From positions 62,001-126,000 of the forward strand of contig JAFYEA010000017.1 of NCBI GenBank assembly GCA_017544525.1: 64,000 nt of DNA, in the 5' to 3' direction. Shown piece after piece: positions 40,592-50,423 of the stretch (position 1 is the first letter of the stretch; each line of letters starts with the position of its first letter). The notes under the pieces were generated by a model. The model was not told the DNA's origin, made no database searches, and saw only the letters and a list, made by a program, of their open reading frames with translations. Position numbers and translations under genes: made by a program. The DNA comes from Bacilli bacterium. Its GTDB lineage: Bacteria > Bacillota_I > Bacilli_A > RF39 > UBA660.

Positions 40592-42934
40592 ATGGATTTA
40601 GAAGCATTTAATAATAAGATAATTATTTGTAAAGATAAAATGAAGAATTCTTTATTAAGAATTATTAGTAATAGTAAAAAACTTTTAAATATTAAGATTA
40701 TTACTTTAAGTGAGTTAAAGAAAAAATATTATTTTGATTTTGAAAAAGAATCAATATATTTTGTGTGTAATAAATATAATGTTAATTATGATATAGCTAA
40801 AAAGTATATTAGTAATCTTTATTATATTAGTGACATTAATGAAGATAAAATTGAGTTATTAAAAAATATTAAGAATGATTTAGATGATAATAATTTACTT
40901 TTATATAATGAATTATTTAGGGAATATTTAAAGAATAAAGATATCGTTTTATTTGATTTAAAAAATATTGATAAATTTTATTATAAGATATTTGATGAAT
41001 TAAGTAAGTATTCTAATATTATTGAATATAATATTGAAGGTAAAAAAACTATTAAAGAGTTGTATAAAGCTATTGATATGGATGAGGAAATTAACTTTGT
41101 TGCTAGTAAGATATGCGAGTTGATTAAAAGTGGTATAGATATTAATAATATTAAATTAGCTAATGTAAATGAGGGGTATTATTTTACTATTAAAAAGACT
41201 TTTAATATTTTTAATATTCCAGTAGATCTACCTAGTTTTTCATGTATTAAAGGATCTAAAATAGTTAATGAGTTTAAAAATAATTATTGTAACGATATAA
41301 AAGAAACTATTGAGTTTATTAAACCTTTAATAGTTGATGAAAAAGATAATGATATATATAAATCTATTATTAATATAGTTAATTCTTATAATTTTGTTGA
41401 TGATTATATGCTAGTTAAGGATTTATTAATTAATGATATAGAGAATATTAGTATTAGAGAAAATAAATATAATAATTCTGTAAGGGTTGTTGATATTGAA
41501 AATGAAATTATTAACGATAGGGATTATGTATTTTTAATTAATTATAATGAGGGTGTAATACCACATAATTATAAAGATGAGGATTTTTTAAGCGATAAGA
41601 TAAAGAATAAAATAGGTATAAGTGATTCTTATGATTTAAATAAGAAATCATTGGCCAATATAAAAGAAAAGATTAGTTTAATTAATCATTTAATTGTTAC
41701 TTATAGAAAACATGATTTAAGAGATGAAATATATATTTCTTCTTCTTATGAAAGTGATTTGTTTGAAGAGAAAGATATAAATATAACATTTAATAATTCT
41801 GATTTATTTAATAAATTAGTATTGATAAGTGAAAAAGATGAGAACAATAAGTTTGGTGTTGTATCCAATAAATTGATATTGTTAAATAGTCATTATAAAG
41901 ATGAGAAGTATTTAGATTATTCTAATAAGTTTAGCGGTATTAGTAAGGATAAGATATTAAAATTTTATAAAAATGGTTTAACTTTATCATATACAAGTAT
42001 TAATAATTATTATGAATGCGCTTTTAGATATTATTTAGATAATGTATTAAAAACTAATAAGTTTGAAGATAGTTTTGAAATGACTGTTGGTAATATATTT
42101 CATCATATATTATCTGTTTGTTTTGAAGATAGTTTTGATTTTGATTCTTCGTGGGATTATGAACTTAAAAATAATAAATATGAATTTGATAGTTCTGAAG
42201 AGTATTTTATTAGTATACTTAAAAATGAGTTATTATTAATCATTAAAACCATAAAAAATCAATTAAATTACACACAATTAAAGAAAAGTATGTATGAAAA
42301 AGAGATAATAATTGATGTTAATAGTGATTTACATATTAGATTTAGGGGTTTTGTTGACAAGATAATGTATGATGAATTTAATGGTGAAACTATAGTGGCT
42401 ATTGTTGACTATAAAACAGGAAATCCTATTATTAATATTAATAATGTAAAGTATGGTTTGGATATGCAGTTGCCTGTGTATATGTATTTAATTAAAAACG
42501 AGATTAAGAATGTTAGGATAGGTGGGTTTTATTTACAAAAGATATTAAGTAATGAAAGGGATATCGACACTAGAATAGAGAATTTAAAACTACAAGGATA
42601 TTCTAATAGTGATGAAGATATATTAAAATATGTTGACACTTCTTATAATGATTCTAATATTATTAAGAGTTTAAAAAGGACTAATAATGGTTTTTATTAT
42701 CATTCTAAAATGATTAATGATGAAGAAATAGATAAACTTTATAATATAGTTGATTCTAATATTAGGATTGCTAGTGAAAAGATTATTAATGGTATATTTG
42801 ATATTAATCCTAAAAAGATTAAAGATAAGTTGAGAAGTTGTGCTTATTGTAGGTATAAAGATATTTGTTATATGAAAAACGAAGATATTGTTGAACTTCC
42901 TGAGGTTAAAGATATATTTGGGGGTGATGAATAA
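40592..42934 (+). CDS. addB: AddB-like subunit with Fe-S nuclease domain (compact)
   Basis: This is a 780-residue partner of AddA in recombinational break repair. The C-terminal RecB-family nuclease has FRGFVDKIM, VDYKTGNP and LDMQLPVYMYLI. Four cysteines C476 (YYECAFRY), C750, C753 and C759 (CAYCRYKDIC) match the AddB 4Fe-4S latch. The N-terminal helicase-like part (VRVVDIENEIINDRDYVFLI..NEGVIP) is degenerate: no Walker A motif is seen and the protein is about 370 residues shorter than B. subtilis AddB. AGAGG precedes ATG. The stop overlaps addA's ATG (TAATG), so they are coupled. Confidence 0.85.
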   Translation: MDLEAFNNKIIICKDKMKNSLLRIISNSKKLLNIKIITLSELKKKYYFDFEKESIYFVCNKYNVNYDIAKKYISNLYYISDINEDKIELLKNIKNDLDDNNLLLYNELFREYLKNKDIVLFDLKNIDKFYYKIFDELSKYSNIIEYNIEGKKTIKELYKAIDMDEEINFVASKICELIKSGIDINNIKLANVNEGYYFTIKKTFNIFNIPVDLPSFSCIKGSKIVNEFKNNYCNDIKETIEFIKPLIVDEKDNDIYKSIINIVNSYNFVDDYMLVKDLLINDIENISIRENKYNNSVRVVDIENEIINDRDYVFLINYNEGVIPHNYKDEDFLSDKIKNKIGISDSYDLNKKSLANIKEKISLINHLIVTYRKHDLRDEIYISSSYESDLFEEKDINITFNNSDLFNKLVLISEKDENNKFGVVSNKLILLNSHYKDEKYLDYSNKFSGISKDKILKFYKNGLTLSYTSINNYYECAFRYYLDNVLKTNKFEDSFEMTVGNIFHHILSVCFEDSFDFDSSWDYELKNNKYEFDSSEEYFISILKNELLLIIKTIKNQLNYTQLKKSMYEKEIIIDVNSDLHIRFRGFVDKIMYDEFNGETIVAIVDYKTGNPIININNVKYGLDMQLPVYMYLIKNEIKNVRIGGFYLQKILSNERDIDTRIENLKLQGYSNSDEDILKYVDTSYNDSNIIKSLKRTNNGFYYHSKMINDEEIDKLYNIVDSNIRIASEKIINGIFDINPKKIKDKLRSCAYCRYKDICYMKNEDIVELPEVKDIFGGDE

Positions 42935-45900
42935 TGGCATTGACACCTGAACAAAATGAAGCAATTGAAAAGAATGGGTCTAATATTATAGTAAGTGCTG
43001 GAGCAGGGTCTGGTAAAACTGCTGTATTATCTGAAAGAGTTATTAATAAGATAGAAAGTGGTATTCATGTTAATGAGTTGTTAATACTTACTTTTACTAA
43101 AGCTGCTGCTTCTGAGATGAAAGATAGAATTAGAGATAAGATAAGTAAAAGAAAAGAGTTTAGGGATGAATTAAATCTACTTAGTTCTGCATATATTACT
43201 ACTTTTGATTCTTTTGCATTATCTGTTGTTAAAAAATATCATTATTTATTAGGTTTATCTTCCAATATATCTATTTGTGATGAATCTTTAGTTGTTCTTG
43301 AAGAAAAAAGAATAATGGATGAAATATTTGATGAAATGTATTCAAGTAAAGATAAAATGTTTGAAGATTTTATTAGTTATTATTGTGTTAAAAGCGATAA
43401 ATATTTAAGGAGTATGGTTTTAAAAATTGCTAAAACAGTAAATAATAAAATTAATAAATATGAATATTTAGATTTTATTAAGAATGAATTTTTTAGTGAT
43501 ACATATATTGATTTAATAATTGAAGAGTATGAAAAGTTTATTAATGGCAAAAGGGCTTTGCTTAAATTAGAATTAAATAATTTAAGTTATTATTTCAATA
43601 GTGAAACTATAGTTAAATTTAATGAGAGTTTAAATGGAATATTAAATTGTGAAGTAAATGATTTACATTTATATAGTGGAACTACTTTACCGAGAATTGG
43701 AAAATATCCTAGTGATGAAGCTAAAATTGCTAAAGAAAATTTGTCTAATGCTTTAAAAAAAGTAACAGAGTTTTGTGATTATGGAACTCTTGATGATATT
43801 AGGAAGAGTATTATAGTTAATAAAGATATAGTTATTGTTATTACTAGAATAATTGATAAATTTATTAATAAGTTAAAAGAATATAAACTAAAAAATAATA
43901 TTTTTACTTTTAGTGATATTGCAGAATATTCTATCAAGATATTAAAAGATAATGATGAAGCACGTAATGATTATAAGTATTTCTTTAAAGAAATAATGAT
44001 TGATGAATACCAAGATACTAATGATGTTCAAGATACTTTTATTAGTTTGATTGAAAATAACAATGTATATATGGTTGGTGACATTAAACAATCTATATAT
44101 AAATTTAGGGGATCTAATCCTGATATATTTAAGGATAAATATGATAATTATTCTAATAATAATGGTGGGATTAAGATTGATTTAATTAAAAATTTCAGAA
44201 GTAGAAATGAAGTGCTTAAAAGTATTAATAATATTTTTGAATTATTAATGGATAATGAAATAGGGGGAGCATCTTATAAATTAAGTCATAGGATGGTATA
44301 TGGAAAGAAAGAATATGATACTGAAAAATTAGAGAATTTTAATTATGATATTGATATACTAGAATATGATAATGATAAAGATAGTGGATATTCTAATGCT
44401 GAAATAGAAATATTTACTATAGCTAATGATATTAAGAATAAAGTTAAAAATAAGATTAAGGTTTTTGACAAGAAAACTGATAAATTAAGGGCTGTAAATT
44501 ATAATGATTTTGTTATTATTCTTGATAGAAGTAAGTATTTTGATGATTACAAAAAGATATTTGAATATTTAGGTATACCATTGACAATTTTAAGAGATGA
44601 AAATCTTCTTAATAGCAATGATTTATTATTAATTAAGAATATTATTGATTTTGTAATTAGAATTAATGATGAAGATTTTAACGTTGAGTTTAAGTATGAT
44701 TTTATTAGTATTGCTAGAAGTTTCTTATTCGAATATAGTGATGAAGTTATATTTGATTTTGTTGTTAATGATAAGATTAAAGAAAGTGAATTATATAAGC
44801 TATTTGATAGTATTAATATTAATTCTTTAACTTCTCCAGAATTATATGATTTGATAATTGATAAAACTAATTATTATGAAAAAATTTCTAAAGTAGGGGA
44901 TTATAAAAATGTAAATGTTAGAATTAAGACATTATACGATATAGCTAATAATCTAAATAACCTTGGACTTACTATTGAGGAATTTAGAGATTATTTGGAT
45001 GAAATAACAACTAATAAGATAGATATTAAATATACTGGTTATAGTTCACCAAGCGATAGTGTTAAGATAATGACTATTCATAAATCTAAAGGTTTAGAAT
45101 ATCCAATTTGTTATTATTCTGATTTAGATCATAAATTTAATGTAAGTGATTCTAATGATATGTTTATAGTATCATCTTTATATGGTTTAATTGTTCCAAG
45201 CGTATTAAGTGAAAATGATACTAGTATATTAAAAAAACTATTTAAGAATAATTATATGAAGGAAGAAATAGGTGAAAAGATAAGGTTATTCTATGTTGCT
45301 TTAACACGAGCAAGAGAAAAAATGGTTGTTGTAATACCTAAAAAAGAGACTATTAAATTGGAAAAAAATGAAGACGGTGTTATTGAAGAAAATAGAAGAT
45401 TAAGTTTTAATATGTTATCTGACTTTATTTATAGTATTAGAGATTATTATTCTGATTATTTTAGTGATGTTGATATTAATAAATTAGGTCTAAGTAAGAA
45501 GTATTTATTTAATAAAGTAGTTAACAGTAGGATATTAAAGAGTAATGAAACTTTTGATGTCAGTGAAATTAATATAGATAATTCTTTGGTTGAAGATAAA
45601 CATTTTTCTAAAGATAATAATAAACTTGTTTCTAAAAAAGAAAGTGATAACATGAAGTTTGGAACTAAAGTACACGAAGTATTAGAGTTAATTGATTTCA
45701 AAAATTATGATGAAAAAGTTATTGAAGATAAGTTTATTAGAAGTAAAGTTACTAAATTTTTAAATAGTGATTTTATGAAAGATGTTAAGAATGCTAATAT
45801 TTATCATGAGTATGAATTTATATATGATAAAGATAATACTAGTTATCATGGAATAATAGATCTAATGCTTGAATATGATGATTATATAGATATTGTTGAT

Positions 45901-46038
45901 TTTAAATTAAAAAATATAGATGATGAAAAGTATTTAAATCAATTAAATGGTTATAGGGAATACATTAATAGTATTAGTAATAAGAAAGCAAATATATATT
46001 TGTATTCAATAATAGATGAAACAATTCAAAAATATTAA
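42934..46038 (+). CDS. addA: ATP-dependent helicase/nuclease subunit AddA
   Basis: This is a 1034-residue UvrD-type helicase plus RecB-like nuclease. Walker A SAGAGSGKTAV has K28; LTFTKAAASEMKDRI is motif Ia, MIDEYQDTNDVQD motif II, MVGDIKQSIYKFRGSNP motif III, KIMTIHKSKGLEYPICYYSD motif V and LFYVALTRAREKM motif VI. The C-terminal nuclease carries GIIDLML, DIVDFKLK and QLNGYREYI. It is about 200 residues shorter than B. subtilis AddA but complete in motifs. With AddB it processes double-strand ends for RecA. The stop TAA lies in the loop of the terminator. Confidence 0.93.
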   Translation: MALTPEQNEAIEKNGSNIIVSAGAGSGKTAVLSERVINKIESGIHVNELLILTFTKAAASEMKDRIRDKISKRKEFRDELNLLSSAYITTFDSFALSVVKKYHYLLGLSSNISICDESLVVLEEKRIMDEIFDEMYSSKDKMFEDFISYYCVKSDKYLRSMVLKIAKTVNNKINKYEYLDFIKNEFFSDTYIDLIIEEYEKFINGKRALLKLELNNLSYYFNSETIVKFNESLNGILNCEVNDLHLYSGTTLPRIGKYPSDEAKIAKENLSNALKKVTEFCDYGTLDDIRKSIIVNKDIVIVITRIIDKFINKLKEYKLKNNIFTFSDIAEYSIKILKDNDEARNDYKYFFKEIMIDEYQDTNDVQDTFISLIENNNVYMVGDIKQSIYKFRGSNPDIFKDKYDNYSNNNGGIKIDLIKNFRSRNEVLKSINNIFELLMDNEIGGASYKLSHRMVYGKKEYDTEKLENFNYDIDILEYDNDKDSGYSNAEIEIFTIANDIKNKVKNKIKVFDKKTDKLRAVNYNDFVIILDRSKYFDDYKKIFEYLGIPLTILRDENLLNSNDLLLIKNIIDFVIRINDEDFNVEFKYDFISIARSFLFEYSDEVIFDFVVNDKIKESELYKLFDSININSLTSPELYDLIIDKTNYYEKISKVGDYKNVNVRIKTLYDIANNLNNLGLTIEEFRDYLDEITTNKIDIKYTGYSSPSDSVKIMTIHKSKGLEYPICYYSDLDHKFNVSDSNDMFIVSSLYGLIVPSVLSENDTSILKKLFKNNYMKEEIGEKIRLFYVALTRAREKMVVVIPKKETIKLEKNEDGVIEENRRLSFNMLSDFIYSIRDYYSDYFSDVDINKLGLSKKYLFNKVVNSRILKSNETFDVSEINIDNSLVEDKHFSKDNNKLVSKKESDNMKFGTKVHEVLELIDFKNYDEKVIEDKFIRSKVTKFLNSDFMKDVKNANIYHEYEFIYDKDNTSYHGIIDLMLEYDDYIDIVDFKLKNIDDEKYLNQLNGYREYINSISNKKANIYLYSIIDETIQKY

Positions 46039-46054
46039 GAATTGTTTCTTTTTT
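46018..46054 (+). terminator. Terminator of addBA
   Basis: GAAACAATTC pairs with GAATTGTTTC. The 11-base loop contains the addA TAA, and TTTTTT follows. Confidence 0.85.
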
Positions 46055-46100
46055 AAGAAATGTGATAGAATATACTATGTACTTAAAAGGTGAGGTTAAT

Positions 46101-47456
46101 ATGAAAATAATAATTGTTGGAGTAGGAAAACTTGGGGAGTATTTGACTAGGAGTTTAGTTAAGGATAAAAATGAAATAACTTTAGTTGATATAGATTATA
46201 GCACTAGTCAAGATTTAATTAATAATGAAAATGTTAATTATGTTGTTGGTAATGGAATGGACGCTAATATTTTATTAGAAGCAGGTGTAGAAAACTGTGA
46301 TTTATTAATTAGTGTAATGCAAATGGATGAACAAAATATTGTATGTTCTTTATTGGCAAAAAAACTAGGTGCTAAACATACAATTGCTAGAATTAGAACA
46401 GTTGAATATTCAACTTCTATTAGTTTATTGAAATCTGACTTAGGATTATCCATGATTATTAATCCAGAACAATCAACTGCTAGTCAAATAGCAAGAGCTT
46501 TATCTATTCCTAGTGCACTTGAAGCCACTTCATTTTTAAAGGGTAGATTACATATGATTTCTTTAAAGATTAAAGAAAAGAATGTATTAGATGGATTAGC
46601 TATTAATTCATTATCTAAAAAGCATAGTTTTAATGTAATTATATGCACTGTTGAAAGAAATAATAAAATAATTGTTCCAACAGGGAAATATGTTTTACAA
46701 GCTGGGGATAAAATTAATGTAGCTGGGACTATTAACGGAATTAGTGAATTTTTAAAATTTGCAAATTTAATAACAGAGAAAACTAAAAAGGTTATTATTG
46801 CTGGTGGTGGGTCTACTACAATGTATTTGGCTAAATATTTACTTGATATGAAAATGAAGGTTAAGATAATAGAAATCAATAGTGAAAAGTGCAAGGTTTT
46901 AAGCGAAAATCTTCCTGGAGCACTAGTAATAAATGGAGATGTTTCAGATAAGAATATTCTATATGAAGAGGGAATAGAAGATGTTGATGCTTTCGTTGCT
47001 TTAACTAATATTGATGAAGAAAATATTGTTTATTCTATGTTTGCTTCAATGAGAAAAGTACCTAAAATAATAACCAAGATCAATCATATAGATTTACCCG
47101 GTATAACTGAAAGAGCAAATATTGATACTGTAATAACTCCTCATAGAATAGCTGCTAATCAAGTTGTTAAATATGTTAGAGCAATGCAAAATAGTCATAA
47201 GAGTAGTTGCGAAGCTATATATAAATTTGAAGATGATGTTTTTGAAGTTCAAGAATATAACATTAAAAATGATTTTAAGGGTTTGAATAAGAAAATAAAG
47301 GATATGAATATTAAGGATAATATTCTAATAGTTGCAATACAAAGAGGAAGAAATATTATTATGCCTAATGGTAGTTCTGAAATTAAATTAAATGATACTA
47401 TTGTATTAATTGATAGAAGTGATTCATTAAATGATATTAATGATATTTTGGAGTAG
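46101..47456 (+). CDS. trkA: Trk potassium uptake regulatory protein TrkA
   Basis: This is a 451-residue duplicated RCK (KTN-TrkA_C) protein. The first NAD-binding domain begins MKIIIVGVGKLGEYLTRSL with VDID; the second begins KKVIIAGGGSTTMYLAKYL with IEIN. Each is followed by a TrkA_C domain. It gates the TrkH pore in response to nucleotides. ATG 46101 follows AAAGGTGAGG. It is 3 bases from trkH, so the two form an operon. Confidence 0.93.
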   Translation: MKIIIVGVGKLGEYLTRSLVKDKNEITLVDIDYSTSQDLINNENVNYVVGNGMDANILLEAGVENCDLLISVMQMDEQNIVCSLLAKKLGAKHTIARIRTVEYSTSISLLKSDLGLSMIINPEQSTASQIARALSIPSALEATSFLKGRLHMISLKIKEKNVLDGLAINSLSKKHSFNVIICTVERNNKIIVPTGKYVLQAGDKINVAGTINGISEFLKFANLITEKTKKVIIAGGGSTTMYLAKYLLDMKMKVKIIEINSEKCKVLSENLPGALVINGDVSDKNILYEEGIEDVDAFVALTNIDEENIVYSMFASMRKVPKIITKINHIDLPGITERANIDTVITPHRIAANQVVKYVRAMQNSHKSSCEAIYKFEDDVFEVQEYNIKNDFKGLNKKIKDMNIKDNILIVAIQRGRNIIMPNGSSEIKLNDTIVLIDRSDSLNDINDILE

Positions 47457-47459
47457 GAA

Positions 47460-48875
47460 ATGAAAAATAAGATTATATATAAATATATAGGTAGGGTATT
47501 AATTGTTTTTTCTTTGTTAATGATAATACCAATAATTATTTGTTTATTATATAAAGAAAGCATTATACCATTTATACTTCCACTATTGTTGAGTTTATTA
47601 CTTGGATTTTTATTAAATAGAATTAAAACTGACAATATGAATTTATATGCTAAAGATGGTTTTATTATTGTTTCTTTGTCATGGATAATTATTAGTTTGA
47701 TTAGCTCATTGCCATATAATATTTGTGGATGTGCTGGTATTGCGAATTCTATTTTTGAAGCTGTTTCTTCTATCACTACAACTGGATCTACAATTTTTGA
47801 TAATGTTGAAGTTTTACCTAAGAGTATATTATTTTGGAGGAGTTTTGTTCAGTTAGTTGGTGGAATGGGTGTTATTACTTTTGTAATGGCTATAGTTCCA
47901 TTATCTAAAACAGATAAATCAATGCATTTATTAAATGCTGAAATGCCAGGTACTAATAATGGTAAAATAGTTCCTAATACAAAAAAGATGTTACTTTATT
48001 TGTATTCTATATATTTTGCATTATTATCTTTAGAAATAATTCTATTGTGTTTGGGAAAGGTAGGAGTATTTAGAAGCGTTTTAATATCTATGTCTACTGT
48101 AAGTACAGGTGGTTTTTCTTCATTAAATGGTAGTCTATCAGATTTAAGTTTAAGAAATAAGTATATTGTAAGTATATTTATGTTCTTATCTGGTATTAAT
48201 TTTAATTTATTCTTTTTGCTTGTTGTTAGAAAGTTTAAATTAATATTAAAAAGTGAGGAATTAAAGACTTATGTTGTGTTAACTATCATAGCTATATTAT
48301 TTGTGTTCTTTAATACATATAAATTATATGTTAATATTAGTGATGCATTAGTATCATCGGTATTTCATACTACTTCAATTATGACTAGTACTGGATTTTC
48401 AGTATCTAATATTAATATTTTCCCATCGTCTTGTAAAATACTATATTTATTATTAATGCTTATTAGTGCTTGTTCTGGAAGTACTTGTGGTGGTTTTAAA
48501 ATATCCAGATTATTAATAAGTCTTAAAACAATAAGAAGAGATATATTAAAAATAATACATCCTAATAGTATTCATATTATTAAATTTGAAGGTAAAAAAA
48601 TAGATGATATATTAATAAATAGTAATAATACTTTTTTGTTTCTATATGTTATTCTATTAATAATAATTATGATGGTTGTTAGTTTTGATGGTTATTCACT
48701 AGATACTAACATTAATGCAGTTTTTTCAACATTCGCTAATACTGGATTATGTTTTGATATTTTTAATTTTTCTAATTTTAGTTCTTTATCAAAAATTGTC
48801 CTTAGTATAGGTATGTTACTTGGCAGACTTGAAATATTCCCAATACTTGTATTATTTAGTGATTTAAAGAAATAA
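47460..48875 (+). CDS. trkH: Trk potassium transporter TrkH
   Basis: This is a 471-residue K+ channel-like transporter. Four pore loops are visible: SSITTTGSTIF, STVSTGGFSS, SIMTSTGFSV and TFANTGLCF, each carrying the selectivity-filter glycine. ISACSGSTCGGFKISR follows the third repeat and LGRLEIFPIL closes the protein as usual. Ten or so TM helices. Takes up K+ with TrkA as cytosolic regulator. ATG 47460 lies 3 bases after the trkA stop, with GGAG inside the trkA end. Confidence 0.93.
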   Translation: MKNKIIYKYIGRVLIVFSLLMIIPIIICLLYKESIIPFILPLLLSLLLGFLLNRIKTDNMNLYAKDGFIIVSLSWIIISLISSLPYNICGCAGIANSIFEAVSSITTTGSTIFDNVEVLPKSILFWRSFVQLVGGMGVITFVMAIVPLSKTDKSMHLLNAEMPGTNNGKIVPNTKKMLLYLYSIYFALLSLEIILLCLGKVGVFRSVLISMSTVSTGGFSSLNGSLSDLSLRNKYIVSIFMFLSGINFNLFFLLVVRKFKLILKSEELKTYVVLTIIAILFVFFNTYKLYVNISDALVSSVFHTTSIMTSTGFSVSNINIFPSSCKILYLLLMLISACSGSTCGGFKISRLLISLKTIRRDILKIIHPNSIHIIKFEGKKIDDILINSNNTFLFLYVILLIIIMMVVSFDGYSLDTNINAVFSTFANTGLCFDIFNFSNFSSLSKIVLSIGMLLGRLEIFPILVLFSDLKK

Positions 48876-48899
48876 TTTACAATTATTATGTAAATAATT

Positions 48900-48927
48900 A
48901 GATGTTTATTTTATAAACATCTTTTTA
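48900..48927 (+). terminator. Terminator of trkAH
   Basis: AGATGTTTAT pairs with ATAAACATCT, with TTT loop and T-run. Confidence 0.85.
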
Positions 48928-48932
48928 TTTTG

Positions 48933-48938
48933 TATAAT
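48933..48938 (+). promoter_or_regulatory. -10 box for the 48955 gene
   Basis: TATAAT lies 16 bases before the ATG and 4 bases before the TTGGTGAAT ribosome site, giving a minimal leader. Confidence 0.5.
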
Positions 48939-48954
48939 ATAATTGGTGAATAGT

Positions 48955-49398
48955 ATGGAATACGAGATTGTTAATTTTTTAGTTAATGAAGATTTTGATA
49001 CTTTATGTAGTAGTTATGATTTATATAGTTTTCAAGCACAAATTTTGTCTTTTATGTATTTAAATACTAAAAATGAAAAGTTAAAAGAAGAAATTGTTAA
49101 TGATATTATTAGGGGGAAGTATTGTACTGATCAAAAAGTTAAAGAAATGTTTAAATCATATATTGATAAAGCAGTTAAGTATTCTAAAGATAATGGACTT
49201 AGCATATTGATTGATAAATGTAGATTAAATGAAGATGATGCTAGGGCGTTTATTAATAGTTATTTAAAACAAGATAAGAATATAGATGATATGTTAAGCG
49301 CCGAATTAGATGTTTCTAATATTAATATTAGAATGAATGAAATGATTGAAGAAATATTACCGATATTTTTAGATAACGAAAGGAGAATTATGTTATAA
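48955..49398 (+). CDS. Hypothetical helical protein
   Basis: This is a 147-residue acidic, predicted all-helical cytosolic protein (EYEIVNFLVNEDFDTLCSS..., DKCRLNEDDARAFINSYLKQ). No recognised domain, signal peptide or membrane segment. ATG 48955 follows GGTGAAT. It lies between the trkAH terminator and the small GlsB-like gene. Function unknown. Confidence 0.55.
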   Translation: MEYEIVNFLVNEDFDTLCSSYDLYSFQAQILSFMYLNTKNEKLKEEIVNDIIRGKYCTDQKVKEMFKSYIDKAVKYSKDNGLSILIDKCRLNEDDARAFINSYLKQDKNIDDMLSAELDVSNINIRMNEMIEEILPIFLDNERRIML

Positions 49399-49454
49399 TA
49401 TATATAGATGTATATATTTTTATACAAATTCATAATTATTTATAAGGAGGAAGT

Positions 49455-49697
49455 ATGTTAATTAAAATATTAATTTCTGTGGTGCTTGGAGCAATATCAG
49501 GATGGTTAGCTAGTCTAATTATGAATACAAAAGGTGGATTGATTAGAAATATTATTCTTGGTGTTCTTGGTGGTGCAGTAGGTGGATATTTATTTGATTT
49601 ATTAGGATTTAGTTTCAGTGGATATCTTGGAACAATTATTGTATCAGTAATTGGTGCTTGCCTAGTTGTATTTATAGTTAATAAATTATTTAAATAA
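49455..49697 (+). CDS. GlsB/YeaQ/YmgE-family small membrane protein
   Basis: This is an 80-residue protein with three hydrophobic segments and the Gly-rich pattern of the transglycosylase-associated protein family: VVLGAISGWLASLIM, GGLIRNIILGVLGGAVGGYL, and GYLGTIIVSVIGACLVV. Members are stress-linked membrane proteins, often near Asp23/Gls24 genes, which are absent here. AAGGAGG lies 6 bases before ATG. It has its own terminator. Confidence 0.85.
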   Translation: MLIKILISVVLGAISGWLASLIMNTKGGLIRNIILGVLGGAVGGYLFDLLGFSFSGYLGTIIVSVIGACLVVFIVNKLFK

Positions 49698-49698
49698 T

Positions 49699-49722
49699 AA
49701 AACGAATTTAATTCGTTTTTTT
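49699..49722 (+). terminator. Terminator of the GlsB-like gene
   Basis: AAAACGAATT/AATTCGTTTT is a near-perfect palindrome with T-run. It lies immediately before the -10 box of the next gene. Confidence 0.85.
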
Positions 49723-49724
49723 AT

Positions 49725-49743
49725 GTTATAATTTTATTATATG
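49725..49743 (+). promoter_or_regulatory. Extended -10 promoter giving a probable leaderless mRNA
   Basis: TG-T-TATAAT (hexamer 49727-49732) ends 8 bases before ATG 49741. No Shine-Dalgarno is present. Confidence 0.55.
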
Positions 49744-50421
49744 AAGAAAGATGTAAGAATTAAAATTTCATTAGTTATAAATATATTAATATTTATATTA
49801 GTATTTTTTTCAACAGTAATAATGTTTACTGGATATAAGTTTATGCATGGTAGTGAGGTCGTTTTAGAATCTACTAAGTTTGGTGTGTTTAGATATTTTA
49901 CTGTACAATCTAATTTATTTGTTGGTATTGTTTGTTTGATTTTTGCTATTAAAGAAATAGAATTATTGAATGGTAAAATTAATAACATATATAAAAAGTA
50001 TTATATATGGAAACTAGTAAGTACTTCTGCTGTTGGATTAACATTTTTTGTTGTTTTCACATATTTAAGATCAATAGTTGAAGGAGGAATAATGCCATTA
50101 TTAATGAATAGTAGTTTGTTTTTTCACTGTATTATTCCAATTTTAAGTATTATTTGTTTTATATTTTTAGAAAAGACAAGAGATATTAAATTTAAAGAGG
50201 TATTTTATGGTCTTATTCCAGTCGGTTTATATGCCTTATATTATATGACTAATGTATTTTTACATATGGAAAATGGAAAAGTATCTCCTAAATATGATTG
50301 GTATTGGTTTGTATATTATGGGGTGTGGACTACAGTTATAGTTGTACCTGTAATATTGTTAATAGCATATTTAATTAATTTATTATTATGGTATTTAAAT
50401 AGGAGGGAATTAAGTAGATAA
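49741..50421 (+). CDS. Pr6Pr-like membrane protein
   Basis: This is a 226-residue protein with six to seven hydrophobic segments. FRYFTVQSNLFVGIVCLIFA and LFFHCIIPILSIICF resemble the conserved F-T-x-x-S-N-L and H-x-x-x-P features of bacterial Pr6Pr/FAR-17a-like membrane proteins, whose function is unknown. It starts directly at the -10 promoter without a ribosome site. AGGAGGG near its end serves the next gene, 2 bases downstream. Confidence 0.6.
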   Translation: MKKDVRIKISLVINILIFILVFFSTVIMFTGYKFMHGSEVVLESTKFGVFRYFTVQSNLFVGIVCLIFAIKEIELLNGKINNIYKKYYIWKLVSTSAVGLTFFVVFTYLRSIVEGGIMPLLMNSSLFFHCIIPILSIICFIFLEKTRDIKFKEVFYGLIPVGLYALYYMTNVFLHMENGKVSPKYDWYWFVYYGVWTTVIVVPVILLIAYLINLLLWYLNRRELSR

Positions 50422-50423
50422 TT

